From Methylothermaceae bacteria B42 (GTDB lineage: Bacteria; Pseudomonadota; Gammaproteobacteria; Methylococcales; Methylothermaceae): 64,000 nt of DNA. Position numbers and translations under genes: made by a program. Positions 8,675 through 16,724 of the stretch are shown here, one piece after another; the stretch's first letter is position 1, and the number at the start of each line of letters is the position of its first letter. The notes under the pieces are model-generated. The model was not told where the DNA came from, searched no databases, and saw only the letters and a list, made by a program, of their open reading frames with translations. The DNA lies in assembly GCA_001566965.1 (NCBI GenBank), contig LSNW01000007.1, positions 62,001 to 126,000 of the forward strand, read 5' to 3'.

Positions 8675-11008
8675 TTACAGGCTAAGCCTTATCCCTCCCC
8701 AATAGGCGCGGGGCGCACCAGGTCCAACGAAACGCGGATCGTCAAAATCCTCCCCTAAAACTTCGTCTGCCTGACCAAACAACCCAAATGTCTTGTAGTG
8801 TTTGTCAAACAGGTTATCTACCCGCAGAAATAGTTGTACGTGGTCATTGAAACGGTACTGGCTGCGTAGGTTGAAAACCCAATAACCAGGAAGAGGGTCA
8901 TTGAGATTGGCCTCATCGCCCCGGAAATAGCGATCGCTGTTATAAATCCCGGTCATGCCCAAGGTTAGCTGAGGCACTATATCCGTTTCCAGATTGAACT
9001 TGAACATATGCTCCGGCAGGCCCGGGATCCGGTCACCCTTTTCCACGTGGATCACTCCGTCCTGTGCCTTGGGATTATTGGGGCTGGGCGCATCGAAAGG
9101 TGTCTGGAAAGTCGCGTCCAAAAAGGTGTAGTGAAATCCAAACCGGATTTTCTGAAAAAACAGGCCGGTCAAATCATTATCCACGCTTCCGGTTAAATTC
9201 GCCTCCATTCCCAAACGACGGGTCTTGCCAACATTGTCGAAAAAACCCTCACTGGTGAGATTACCAGCGCTGATAAAGATAATGTCATCGTGATTTTCGG
9301 TATAAAAAAATCCGGTGTGCCAATTCAACCGTCCTTGCAAGTCATCAGCAAAACGAAGTTCATCCAAGGTCCCCCTCAACCCCGCTTCCCAGGTTTTCGC
9401 CACTACCTGTTTTAAGGGCGGGTCGGCAATGAAGGCATTGGGCAGTTTGCAGGGGTCTTCGGGATCGGCGCAGGTCAGCTCCACCACTGTCGGTGCCCGG
9501 TTGCTGACGCTGTAACGGCCGTACACAGTCAGTTCGGGCATGAATTGGTAAGTCAATCCCGCGGCGGGATTGAAACGGTCGAAGGTATGGGCGCCGTTCA
9601 GTGCTTTTCCAAATTTGTCTTGCAAAACAAGATGACTGGCGTTGTAGCGCCCAGATGCCATCAGGGTCAGGCCGTCGATAGGTTGCAGTTGCTCGATAAA
9701 ATAAGCACCGTAATGCGTTACTTCACTGGCCAACCTTACCCGGGCATCTTTGACCAAAATTCCGCTGCCAAAAGTGCCCCTGCTCTCGGTCAAGCGCGCC
9801 AATTCGGTATCAAATTGGAAATGGATTTGCGCCTGGTCAAAACTGAAACCCACGACAAAATCATTCTCCATGCCAAACAAATCATAAAGAAAAGCACTTT
9901 GAATCGCCGCCCCATAGCCCCGCTGGCGGGTCTTGCTGAAATTGTTGGTGGCCGAGTCCACAGCCGGACTGGCGGGAATGGGATTGCCCGCCACATCCAG
10001 GGCGACTGATTCTTCATCGTCTCCTTCCTGGCACATGAATCCTGTGTGTTGCGGTTCTTGACATTCTTCAAAATCGGTATCATCCCCATTGAATGTTCGG
10101 TTTTTATTCAAGCGATAGTAAGCATTGCCGGAAATTTGAATCTTGTCATTGACCCATACATTGCCGTCCAAATTGGAGAAAAACAATCGGTTGATGGTTC
10201 GGTCGGGGTGGGTGAAGATCGCATCGTGATCCAAGGCGCGTAACTGTATCGGTACCGCGCCATTGCCGATAAGCTCGTTATCCGTGCCCGATAGGGTCAA
10301 GTTCAGTTGGGCTATGTCATTGCGCCAACTGAGCACCCCGAATGCCTGACGCACATGGGTGGGAGATCTTTCCCGCCAGCCCTCTTCTTGAAAATTTCGC
10401 AGATGCACAAAATAGCCCAAGGTGCCATTGTTGGCACCGCTGGACAGTTCCGTGGAATGCCGGCCCCAAGAGCCCGCCAGCCCTTCCACTTGATGGCGGG
10501 AAAAGGAAAACCCGGTCTTGGTGCGAATTACAATGGCGCCTCCCAGGCTATTGAGTCCATAAACGGGATCTGAGCCTGGATGCAGCGCCATATGGTCGAT
10601 GGCGCCTTCGGGAATCAAATCCCAATTGACCATATCGCCGAAAGGCTCATTAAAACGGACGCCATTCACATACACGGTCAGCCCCTGAGGCAACCCCAGT
10701 AAAGGCGAGGCGGTAAACCCACGGTATTGCACATCGGGTTGGAAAGGATTGCTTTGAACGTCGTTAACGGAAACGCTGCCCAGATAATTGCGCATGTAGT
10801 CACTCAGGGCAAAACTATGGGTTTCTTCCAGATCCTCGCCAGTAACTAATTGGACATTGGACGGCAGCCGGTCCAAAGGAACGCTGCCGGCTCCCAAAGG
10901 CGTCATACCAGTCACTTCGAGGGTCTCCAATTTCACCGCTTCTTCAGCCTTGGCAGACAAGGCAAGGATGCCTATCAGCCCTCCCCAAATCCATAGGCGC
11001 CTCATCAT
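8675..11008 (-). CDS. TonB-dependent outer-membrane receptor
   Basis: About 777 residues from ATG at 11008, which has GGAGGAG 6 bases upstream. The frame is open five codons further to a GTG inside that ribosome site. A signal peptide (MMRRLWIWGGLIGILALSAKA) precedes a TonB-box-like LETLEVTG segment. The plug domain follows (PSNVQLVTGEDLEE, TVYVNGVRFNEPFGDMVNW, HPGSDPVYGLNSLGGAIVI), then a 22-strand-type barrel ending GGIRLSL. Such receptors take up iron chelates, vitamins or other metal complexes using the proton-motive force. The substrate cannot be read from the sequence. The downstream-facing neighbour is an Fe-S assembly cluster, which makes an iron ligand plausible but unproven. No TonB/ExbBD genes are nearby. 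Confidence 0.9.
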   Translation of the reverse strand: MMRRLWIWGGLIGILALSAKAEEAVKLETLEVTGMTPLGAGSVPLDRLPSNVQLVTGEDLEETHSFALSDYMRNYLGSVSVNDVQSNPFQPDVQYRGFTASPLLGLPQGLTVYVNGVRFNEPFGDMVNWDLIPEGAIDHMALHPGSDPVYGLNSLGGAIVIRTKTGFSFSRHQVEGLAGSWGRHSTELSSGANNGTLGYFVHLRNFQEEGWRERSPTHVRQAFGVLSWRNDIAQLNLTLSGTDNELIGNGAVPIQLRALDHDAIFTHPDRTINRLFFSNLDGNVWVNDKIQISGNAYYRLNKNRTFNGDDTDFEECQEPQHTGFMCQEGDDEESVALDVAGNPIPASPAVDSATNNFSKTRQRGYGAAIQSAFLYDLFGMENDFVVGFSFDQAQIHFQFDTELARLTESRGTFGSGILVKDARVRLASEVTHYGAYFIEQLQPIDGLTLMASGRYNASHLVLQDKFGKALNGAHTFDRFNPAAGLTYQFMPELTVYGRYSVSNRAPTVVELTCADPEDPCKLPNAFIADPPLKQVVAKTWEAGLRGTLDELRFADDLQGRLNWHTGFFYTENHDDIIFISAGNLTSEGFFDNVGKTRRLGMEANLTGSVDNDLTGLFFQKIRFGFHYTFLDATFQTPFDAPSPNNPKAQDGVIHVEKGDRIPGLPEHMFKFNLETDIVPQLTLGMTGIYNSDRYFRGDEANLNDPLPGYWVFNLRSQYRFNDHVQLFLRVDNLFDKHYKTFGLFGQADEVLGEDFDDPRFVGPGAPRAYWGGIRLSL

Positions 11009-11134
11009 CAATTGCTCCTCCACAATGTTTTCAAAATGGGAGGAGAATAATCAATCCCACGTTAAGATTAAATAGGAATTTTTCCCGAATGTTTTTAACC
11101 GGGAATGCAGGAAATTAGAGACGCTTTATCGGCT

Positions 11135-11458
11135 TTATACGGTAAAACTTTCGCCACACCCGCACGTGGCCTTGGCTTTTGGGTTATTGAACTGAAAAGC
11201 CTCGTTCAAACCCTCGCGGCGGTAGTCCACTTCCAACCCTTCCAGGTAGTCCAGATCTTCCCTCTTGACGACCACTTTTACGCCATGATCCTCGAAAACC
11301 ACGTCATCGGCTTCAATCGCATCAGCGTAATCAATGACGTAGGAATAGCCCGAGCATCCCGCCACTTTGATGCCCAGACGCAAACCAATCCCTTTGCCCC
11401 GCTTGGCCAATTGGTCGCGGATACGGCGGGCGGCATTTTCAGTCAATCGAATGGACAT
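11135..11458 (-). CDS. iscA: IscA-type Fe-S cluster assembly protein
   Basis: A 107-residue A-type carrier that receives iron or Fe-S units and passes them to target apoproteins. The three ligand cysteines are C35 (AGCSGYSY), C99 and C101 (TCGCGESF). Length and the SIRLTENAARRI start match IscA/SufA. It is the last gene of the iscR-iscS-iscA order on the minus strand, 33 bp after iscS. No iscU lies between iscS and iscA, and no hscBA or fdx follows. Confidence 0.93.
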   Translation of the reverse strand: MSIRLTENAARRIRDQLAKRGKGIGLRLGIKVAGCSGYSYVIDYADAIEADDVVFEDHGVKVVVKREDLDYLEGLEVDYRREGLNEAFQFNNPKAKATCGCGESFTV

Positions 11459-11491
11459 AACGTCTCCTTAAATATTTACCTTATGGCTTGA

Positions 11492-12622
11492 CTAAATAAC
11501 CCCAAAAGACCGTAAAATTCCTTGCAGAGATGCCAAAAATTGCTCCACCTCCAATGGGGTATTATCCTTTCCCAAACTCACCCGGACGGCACTTCGGGCC
11601 AGGGTTTCTTCCACCCCCATCGCCAACAGCACGTGGCTGGGCTCCGAACCGCCGCTGGCACAAGCCGAGCCGCTGGATACCGCGATATTTTCCCGGTCCA
11701 GGGCCATCACCAGCATTTCCCCGTCCACGCCATTGACCCCAAACTGGAGGGTATTGGGCAAGCGGCGGGCTTGTTCGGCAAACAGGGTAACACCTGGAAT
11801 TCCCTTCAATCCCGCCTCCAATTGCTGGCGCAGATCGAACACATGTGCCGAGTGCGCTTCCCTTTCCTGTATGATGATTTCCGCGGCCTTACCAAAGCCG
11901 ACAATCGCGGCAACGTTTTCCGTGCCGCCACGAAGTCCTTGCTCCTGCCCACCTCCATACTGCAGAGGCATCAGTTCCAATTTGGAGTCCAGAATCAGCG
12001 CCCCCGCTCCTTTGGGACCATAAATTTTGTGGGCGGACAAAGTCATCATCCGGGCGCCGGTGTCAGAGAAATTCAACGGCATTTTTCCGGTTGCTTGTAC
12101 CGCGTCGGTATGAAAAACCACGCCGTGCCGCCGGGCGGTTAGCGCCAACTCGGCAAGCGGTTGCACAACGCCTGTTTCATTATTGGCCGCCATGCACGAT
12201 ACTAATTGGACATCCCCACCGATGAGCAGTTCGTCCAGGGCATCAATGGCAATCACGCCGGAGGCATTGACCGGGATAAAACTTACCTGCCATCCCTGTT
12301 GTTGGAGTCCTAGGGCGGTTTCGCGCACGGATGAATGTTCAATGGCGCTGACTGCCAACTTGCCGCCCGGGAATTTTCTCATCCTGCCTTGCAGCGCAAG
12401 ATTATTGGCTTCGGTACCACCGCTGGTGAAAACAACCTGACTCGGCTGGGCATTGACTAACGAAGCAACTTGGGCGCGGGCCTGTTCAATAGCGTCCCGG
12501 GCCACCCGTCCCCATCGATACAGAGAAGAAGGGTTGCCATAATATTTGGACAGGAAAGGTTCCATCGCCGCCATTACCCGCTCATCCATGGGTGTCGTGG
12601 CGTTGTGATCAAAATAAATCAT
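11492..12622 (-). CDS. iscS: Cysteine desulfurase (IscS/NifS family, short form)
   Basis: A 376-residue PLP enzyme that converts L-cysteine to alanine and passes persulfide sulfur to Fe-S scaffolds and other acceptors. The PLP lysine is K199 (SAHKIYGPKG), the cofactor-stacking histidine H96 (IEHSSVR), and the catalytic cysteine C321 (SSGSACASGG). It is about 28 residues shorter than E. coli IscS (404), missing mostly the C-terminal tail that contacts IscU. This and the SEPSHVL segment bring it closer to NifS/IscS2-type enzymes. It starts 4 bp after the iscR stop, so the two are translated as one operon. Confidence 0.93.
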   Translation of the reverse strand: MIYFDHNATTPMDERVMAAMEPFLSKYYGNPSSLYRWGRVARDAIEQARAQVASLVNAQPSQVVFTSGGTEANNLALQGRMRKFPGGKLAVSAIEHSSVRETALGLQQQGWQVSFIPVNASGVIAIDALDELLIGGDVQLVSCMAANNETGVVQPLAELALTARRHGVVFHTDAVQATGKMPLNFSDTGARMMTLSAHKIYGPKGAGALILDSKLELMPLQYGGGQEQGLRGGTENVAAIVGFGKAAEIIIQEREAHSAHVFDLRQQLEAGLKGIPGVTLFAEQARRLPNTLQFGVNGVDGEMLVMALDRENIAVSSGSACASGGSEPSHVLLAMGVEETLARSAVRVSLGKDNTPLEVEQFLASLQGILRSFGVI

Positions 12623-12626
12623 GTCT

Positions 12627-13103
12627 TCAATGGACAGATTCTTCTTCTCCCACAGAAGATTCCTTCATGTCACGGTCCTGGCGGTTGGCAACTTGTTGAA
12701 TGTCATGGCGGGACAATAAATCCCCAAGGCTGATTCCCGATAAATAATCGCGGATTTGCTCGCTCAATCCCATCCATAGTTCATGCGTCAGGCACGGCTG
12801 ATTATTTTGACAATTGCCTTTCCCCCCGCAGCGGGTGGAATCCAGAGTCTCATCCACTGCGGTAATAATCTCGGCGATATTGATTTCATGAGCCGACCGG
12901 CTCAATTGATAACCGCCCCCTGGCCCTCGCACACCCGTGACCATTCCGGCCCGGCGCAGTTTGGCAAACAGTTGTTCCAAATAGGAAAGGGAAATATCCT
13001 GACGCTTGGCAATATCGGTTAAAGCCACCGGTTTCTGGCTGCTGTGATAGGCCAAATCCAGCATTGCCGTGACTGCATAACGGCCTTTGGTGGTCAATCG
13101 CAC
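12627..13103 (-). CDS. iscR: Fe-S cluster regulator IscR (Rrf2 family)
   Basis: A 158-residue transcription factor. GTG at 13103 is the chosen start because CGGAG lies 7 bases upstream and the product then begins RLTTKGRYAVTAMLDLA like E. coli IscR; the frame extends 8 codons further. A winged-helix DNA-binding domain (residues 1-70) is followed by the [2Fe-2S] ligands C92, C98 and C104 in a CX5CX5C spacing, plus H107. These are the E. coli positions. In E. coli the holo-form represses the isc operon. A matching type-1 half-site and promoter lie just upstream at 13148-13181, supporting autoregulation. First gene of iscR-iscS-iscA. Confidence 0.94.
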   Translation of the reverse strand: MRLTTKGRYAVTAMLDLAYHSSQKPVALTDIAKRQDISLSYLEQLFAKLRRAGMVTGVRGPGGGYQLSRSAHEINIAEIITAVDETLDSTRCGGKGNCQNNQPCLTHELWMGLSEQIRDYLSGISLGDLLSRHDIQQVANRQDRDMKESSVGEEESVH

Positions 13104-13147
13104 GGTAAAACTCCGTTTTAAATTCACTTACAATTTCAAGTGAAATC

Positions 13148-13181
13148 ACTATAACCAATCCCTAGTAATTCAGTCAATTAT
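13148..13181 (-). promoter_or_regulatory. isc promoter with IscR type-1-like site
   Basis: On the minus strand, TTGACT (13172-13177) and TATAGT (13148-13153) are 18 bp apart, a good sigma-70 promoter for iscR. The 25 bp 13157-13181 read ATAATTGACT, then a partial second half. The first half fits the IscR type-1 consensus (ATASYYGACT) fully and the second about 6 of 10. The -35 lies inside the site, as expected for repression. The site overlaps the cysE stop codon (13178-13180). Confidence 0.6.
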
Positions 13182-13966
13182 TTAGAAGCATTATCATTAC
13201 TGTCCCGCAGCGCACACGCTTCCAGTGGTGGCAAGGGTCTTTCCGGCAAGGAAATACCAGCCTTGTCCAAGGCCTGGCGCAATTCTTCCACTTGTTTGTC
13301 GAGAGCTTGGATATGATCCAGCATGTGGTTGATCGCATAGGCCACGGGATCGGGCATTTCCGGCGCCATCCCATAAGCGTCAAAACCAATCCGGCTGGCA
13401 ATGGCTTCGCGCTGGGCGGCGCTGGCTTTGCGGTCCGCATTGACCACGTGACCGGGAATGCCCACCACTGTGGCACCGTCTGGAACGTCTTTCAACACCA
13501 CGGAATTGGAGCCGATACGGGCATGATTGCCTACTTTGATGGGTCCCAAAATTTTAGCGCCGGCGCCTACTACCACATTATTTCCCAAGGAAGGATGGCG
13601 TTTGCCTTTCTTCCAACTGGTCCCCCCCAGGGTGACGCCGTGATACAGGGTACAGTCATCGCCAATCACCGCCGTTTCCCCGATAACGACGCCCATGCCG
13701 TGATCGATGAAAAAGCGCCGCCCGATGCTGGCGCCGGGATGGATTTCTATGCCTGTCAGCCAACGGGCAATGTGGGAAAAAAAGCGGGCCAACCAAAAAA
13801 ATTTGTTCCGCCATAAACAATGGCTCAGCCGGTGAAACCAAATGGCGTGCACGCCAGGATAGGCGGTGACCACTTCCCGCCAATTGCGGGCAGCGGGATC
13901 TCTTTCAAACACACAATTGACGTCTTCTTTGATCCGGGTCCAGAAGTTAGCCAGGCAATTTAGCAT
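13178..13966 (-). CDS. cysE: Serine O-acetyltransferase
   Basis: A 262-residue enzyme that makes O-acetylserine from serine and acetyl-CoA, the committed step of cysteine synthesis. A short helical N-terminal domain ([27 protein letters not shown]) precedes a left-handed beta-helix of hexapeptide repeats ([25 protein letters not shown]-type, with DHGMG and YHGVTLGG active-site segments). It overlaps the trmJ stop by 7 bp. It lies directly upstream of iscR, which puts cysteine supply next to the cysteine desulfurase. This is the short SAT class common with isc/suf loci. The C-terminus is highly charged. Confidence 0.94.
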   Translation of the reverse strand: MLNCLANFWTRIKEDVNCVFERDPAARNWREVVTAYPGVHAIWFHRLSHCLWRNKFFWLARFFSHIARWLTGIEIHPGASIGRRFFIDHGMGVVIGETAVIGDDCTLYHGVTLGGTSWKKGKRHPSLGNNVVVGAGAKILGPIKVGNHARIGSNSVVLKDVPDGATVVGIPGHVVNADRKASAAQREAIASRIGFDAYGMAPEMPDPVAYAINHMLDHIQALDKQVEELRQALDKAGISLPERPLPPLEACALRDSNDNASK

Positions 13967-14685
13967 GATTTATTTGTCCCTTTGCTGTGTTGAGCCGCCG
14001 TTAAAATCCCACGCAAAATATCCACTTCTTTTTTTTCCAAACGCACCCGGCCAAACAAACGCCGGAGCCGCCGCATAATGGATGGCGCCTTGCGGGGATG
14101 GAGAAAACCGATGTCCTGCAGGGTTTGCTGCAAATGCCCATAGAAAGATTCCAGCTGCGAAGCCGTTGCCAACAAATTTGGCTCCGGCGTTTTTTCCGCC
14201 ACCACCGCACGGGTCAGGTGCAACTCATACACCATAATTTGAACCGCAGCGGCAAGATTTAACGAACTGTAACCTGGATTGCAGGGAATATGCAGCCAAT
14301 AGTGACACAAATCCAGTTCTTCATTGGTCAATCCCGAACGCTCCCGGCCAAAAACCAGAGCGACCCGATGACCGGGGGGCTCTTGTTCCAATAAACGGGC
14401 ACATTCTCTGGGTGTCACTTGCGGCCACGAAATCGTTCTTTGGCGGGCAGTAGAGCCGATTACCAGGTGGCAACCGGCTATCGCCTCTTGCAAGGTATCA
14501 CATACCTCCGCCCGGGCCAGCACGTCGTCCGCCCCGGCGGCACGCGCGGTGGCGTCGCTACTGGGAAATTGCTTGGGAGACACCAGTACGAGCTCATAAA
14601 ACTGCATGTTTTTCATTGCCCTGGCTACCGCCCCGATATTTCCCGGGTGACTGGTTTCTACCAGGACAATTCGAATTTTTGGCAA
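13960..14685 (-). CDS. trmJ: tRNA (Cm32/Um32) 2'-O-methyltransferase
   Basis: About 241 residues from TTG at 14685, chosen because homologues begin near [15 protein letters not shown] and an AAGG-rich stretch precedes it; the frame is open to a TTG at 14733. A SPOUT-class methyltransferase that methylates the ribose of nucleotide 32 in several tRNAs. Motifs: [15 protein letters not shown] at the N-terminus, [13 protein letters not shown], and the trefoil-knot segment [17 protein letters not shown]. The C-terminal extension (residues ~160-241) is typical of TrmJ. It is divergent from suhB and overlaps cysE, a TrmJ-CysE-IscR neighbourhood that is common in gammaproteobacteria. Confidence 0.93.
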   Translation of the reverse strand: MPKIRIVLVETSHPGNIGAVARAMKNMQFYELVLVSPKQFPSSDATARAAGADDVLARAEVCDTLQEAIAGCHLVIGSTARQRTISWPQVTPRECARLLEQEPPGHRVALVFGRERSGLTNEELDLCHYWLHIPCNPGYSSLNLAAAVQIMVYELHLTRAVVAEKTPEPNLLATASQLESFYGHLQQTLQDIGFLHPRKAPSIMRRLRRLFGRVRLEKKEVDILRGILTAAQHSKGTNKSC

Positions 14686-14775
14686 CAAACCCTTGTCCTT
14701 CCAACCCAATGTAAAGTTGCAAAATTCTATCAAAAAGCCGATATACTAATACCTTTTACCGCAAAGACACACATT

Positions 14776-15597
14776 ATGCATCCCATGTTAAATATGGCCA
14801 CCCGCGCAGCCAAACGTGCGGGGGACATCATTGTGCGCGCCCTCGATCAGATTGATTACCTGGCAATTGACAGTAAAGGCAAAAATGATTTTGTCAGCGA
14901 GGTGGACCGAACCGCTGAACAGGAAATCATACGCATCCTGCATAAAGCCTACCCCCATCATCATTTTCTGGGTGAGGAAGGCGGCCGTCTTGGCAATGCT
15001 TCGGAACCCGAGTTTCTGTGGATCATCGATCCTCTCGATGGCACCACTAATTTTCTCCATCGCTTTCCGCAATTTGCGGTTTCCATCGCCCTGCGCTATC
15101 AGGGGCAAATAGAACAGGCCGTGGTCTATGACCCACTACGGCAAGAGATGTTCACCGCCACCCGGGGCGCTGGCGCCATGCTGAATAACCGCCGCATCCG
15201 GGTATCGAAACAAACCACCATGGAAGGCGCGCTGCTGGGAACAGGATTTCCTTTCAAGCAGCAACAATTCCTCGACAACTATTTGAATATGTTCCGCGCC
15301 CTGTTCAAAGATAGCGCCGGAATCCGCCGTGCGGGGGCCGCTGCCTTGGATTTAGCTTATGTGGCCTGCGGCAGAATGGACGGTTTCTGGGAAATTGGTC
15401 TTCAGCCTTGGGATATGGCGGCCGGCATCCTGCTCATTCAAGAAGCCGGAGGCATCGTCAGTGATTTTGACGGCAACAATCAATATCTCGAAATTGGCAA
15501 TATCGTCGCGGGCACACCGAAAATACACGGCATCATTTGCCAGCGGATAGCGCCCTTTGTGACTGATGAATTACGGACGCCGCAGCACACCATGTAA
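14776..15597 (+). CDS. suhB: Inositol-1-monophosphatase family protein SuhB
   Basis: A 273-residue Mg2+-dependent phosphatase. In E. coli SuhB also binds the NusG/NusA antitermination complex on rRNA operons, which may be its main role. Metal-binding motifs are intact: GEEGG, WIIDPLDGTTNF and PWDMAAG. ATG at 14776 gives MHPMLNMATRAAKRAG, the standard start. It lies between the divergent trmJ and the convergent secF, as in many gammaproteobacteria. A possible promoter is TTGCAA at 14717 with TATACT at 14742, but the 19-bp spacing is long. Confidence 0.94.
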   Translation: MHPMLNMATRAAKRAGDIIVRALDQIDYLAIDSKGKNDFVSEVDRTAEQEIIRILHKAYPHHHFLGEEGGRLGNASEPEFLWIIDPLDGTTNFLHRFPQFAVSIALRYQGQIEQAVVYDPLRQEMFTATRGAGAMLNNRRIRVSKQTTMEGALLGTGFPFKQQQFLDNYLNMFRALFKDSAGIRRAGAAALDLAYVACGRMDGFWEIGLQPWDMAAGILLIQEAGGIVSDFDGNNQYLEIGNIVAGTPKIHGIICQRIAPFVTDELRTPQHTM

Positions 15598-15628
15598 AAA
15601 TCCCTCCCAAAAGGGGCGAGGCAAGAAG

Positions 15629-15672
15629 CTTTTGGAAAACGCCATAAACCCTTCCTTGGGGGGCTGGATGAC
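15629..15672. repeat. Dispersed intergenic repeat, family B, copy 1
   Basis: The core TTTTGGAAAACGCCATAAAC, then TTCCTTGGGGGGCTGGATG, recurs in reverse complement at about 61654-61692 and more distantly at 48229-48258. It lies between suhB and secF with no coding content. Confidence 0.55.
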
Positions 15673-15725
15673 GGCCAATATTTCTTGTCAAAACCAAGTG
15701 AGATGCGTTTTAGGTGGGGGTAATG

Positions 15726-15762
15726 AACCCAGCGGGATGCAGTAGTGTCAACCCGCTGGATT
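15726..15762 (-). terminator. Possible terminator of the sec operon
   Basis: CCAGCGGG and CCCGCTGG form an 8-bp stem with a 15-base loop, about 20-50 bp beyond the secF stop. The following T tract is poor, so termination efficiency is uncertain. Confidence 0.35.
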
Positions 15763-15779
15763 ATCTGATATTTATTGCG

Positions 15780-16715
15780 TTACAGTTGCACATCCACTGC
15801 TTCTTTTTCCGGCAACAGCAAATCTTCCCGCTTGACCTTCAATAGCAGCAGGACAGAGCTGGCCACGTAGATGGATGAGTAAGTCCCCACTACCACACCA
15901 AGAATCAAGGCAATGGCAAAGTTGCGGATAATTTCACCCCCCAGAAAAGCCAGCGCCAACAGCACCAGCAAAGTAGTCAGGGAAGTGATCAACGTACGGC
16001 TCAAGGTCTGGTTAATGGAAATATTGATAATTTCCACCGCATCCCCGCGCCTTATTCGCCGGAAGTTTTCGCGGATGCGGTCATATACCACGATGGTGTC
16101 GTTGAGAGAATAACCAATCACCGCCAAGATGGCGGCCAGCACCGTCAAATCAAATTCCAACTGGGTCAAGGCGAAAAAGCCTAAGGTGATGATAACGTCA
16201 TGAATCAAGGCGGCAATCGCCCCCAGGGCAAAGCGGTATTCAAAGCGCCACGCCACATAAATCAAAATCCCAAACAAGGCAAACAGCATGGCCAATCCAC
16301 CCTTTTCCGTAAGCTCTTCACCTACTTGAGGCCCCACGAACTCCACTCTCCGAAGTTGCGGACGATTGTCAGGATCGGCCTGCTGCAAGACTTCCAGGAT
16401 CTTGTTGCTCAATTGAGAAGTGTTAAGGCTAGGATCTGGCGCCAGGCGAATCAGCACTTCCCGGGAAGTACCAAAATGCTGAACCGCCGCGTCCTTGAAA
16501 TCCCCTTGCTCCAAAAGAGAGCGGATATGGGCAAGATCCACCGGTTTTGGATAACCGACTTCCACCAAAGTGCCGCCGGTAAAGTCCAACCCCAGGCGCA
16601 GCCCCTGGAAAATCAAGCCCCCCAAAGAAAGAATTATTAAAAAACCGGACAAAATCAGGGCAAAGTTACGCTTGCCCATAAAATCGAAATTGCGTTGGGA
16701 AATATGCTGGGTCAT
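15780..16715 (-). CDS. secF: Protein translocase subunit SecF
   Basis: A 311-residue inner-membrane protein with six predicted spans. With SecD it uses the proton-motive force to pull preproteins through SecYEG. Seen: the N-terminal FDFMGKRNFALILSG span, the GLDFTGGTLVEVGYP motif at the first periplasmic loop, and the conserved SLNDTIVVYDRIREN segment. The long periplasmic loop lies between spans 1 and 2. It starts 9 bp after secD and is the last gene of tgt-yajC-secD-secF. Confidence 0.96.
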   Translation of the reverse strand: MTQHISQRNFDFMGKRNFALILSGFLIILSLGGLIFQGLRLGLDFTGGTLVEVGYPKPVDLAHIRSLLEQGDFKDAAVQHFGTSREVLIRLAPDPSLNTSQLSNKILEVLQQADPDNRPQLRRVEFVGPQVGEELTEKGGLAMLFALFGILIYVAWRFEYRFALGAIAALIHDVIITLGFFALTQLEFDLTVLAAILAVIGYSLNDTIVVYDRIRENFRRIRRGDAVEIINISINQTLSRTLITSLTTLLVLLALAFLGGEIIRNFAIALILGVVVGTYSSIYVASSVLLLLKVKREDLLLPEKEAVDVQL

Positions 16716-16724
16716 GTTAACTCC

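Noticed and set aside
11081-11106. TTCCCG...CGGGAA hairpin between iscA and the TonB receptor as a terminator
   Set aside because: The stem is short, the loop is 14 bases, and no T tract follows on the iscA strand.
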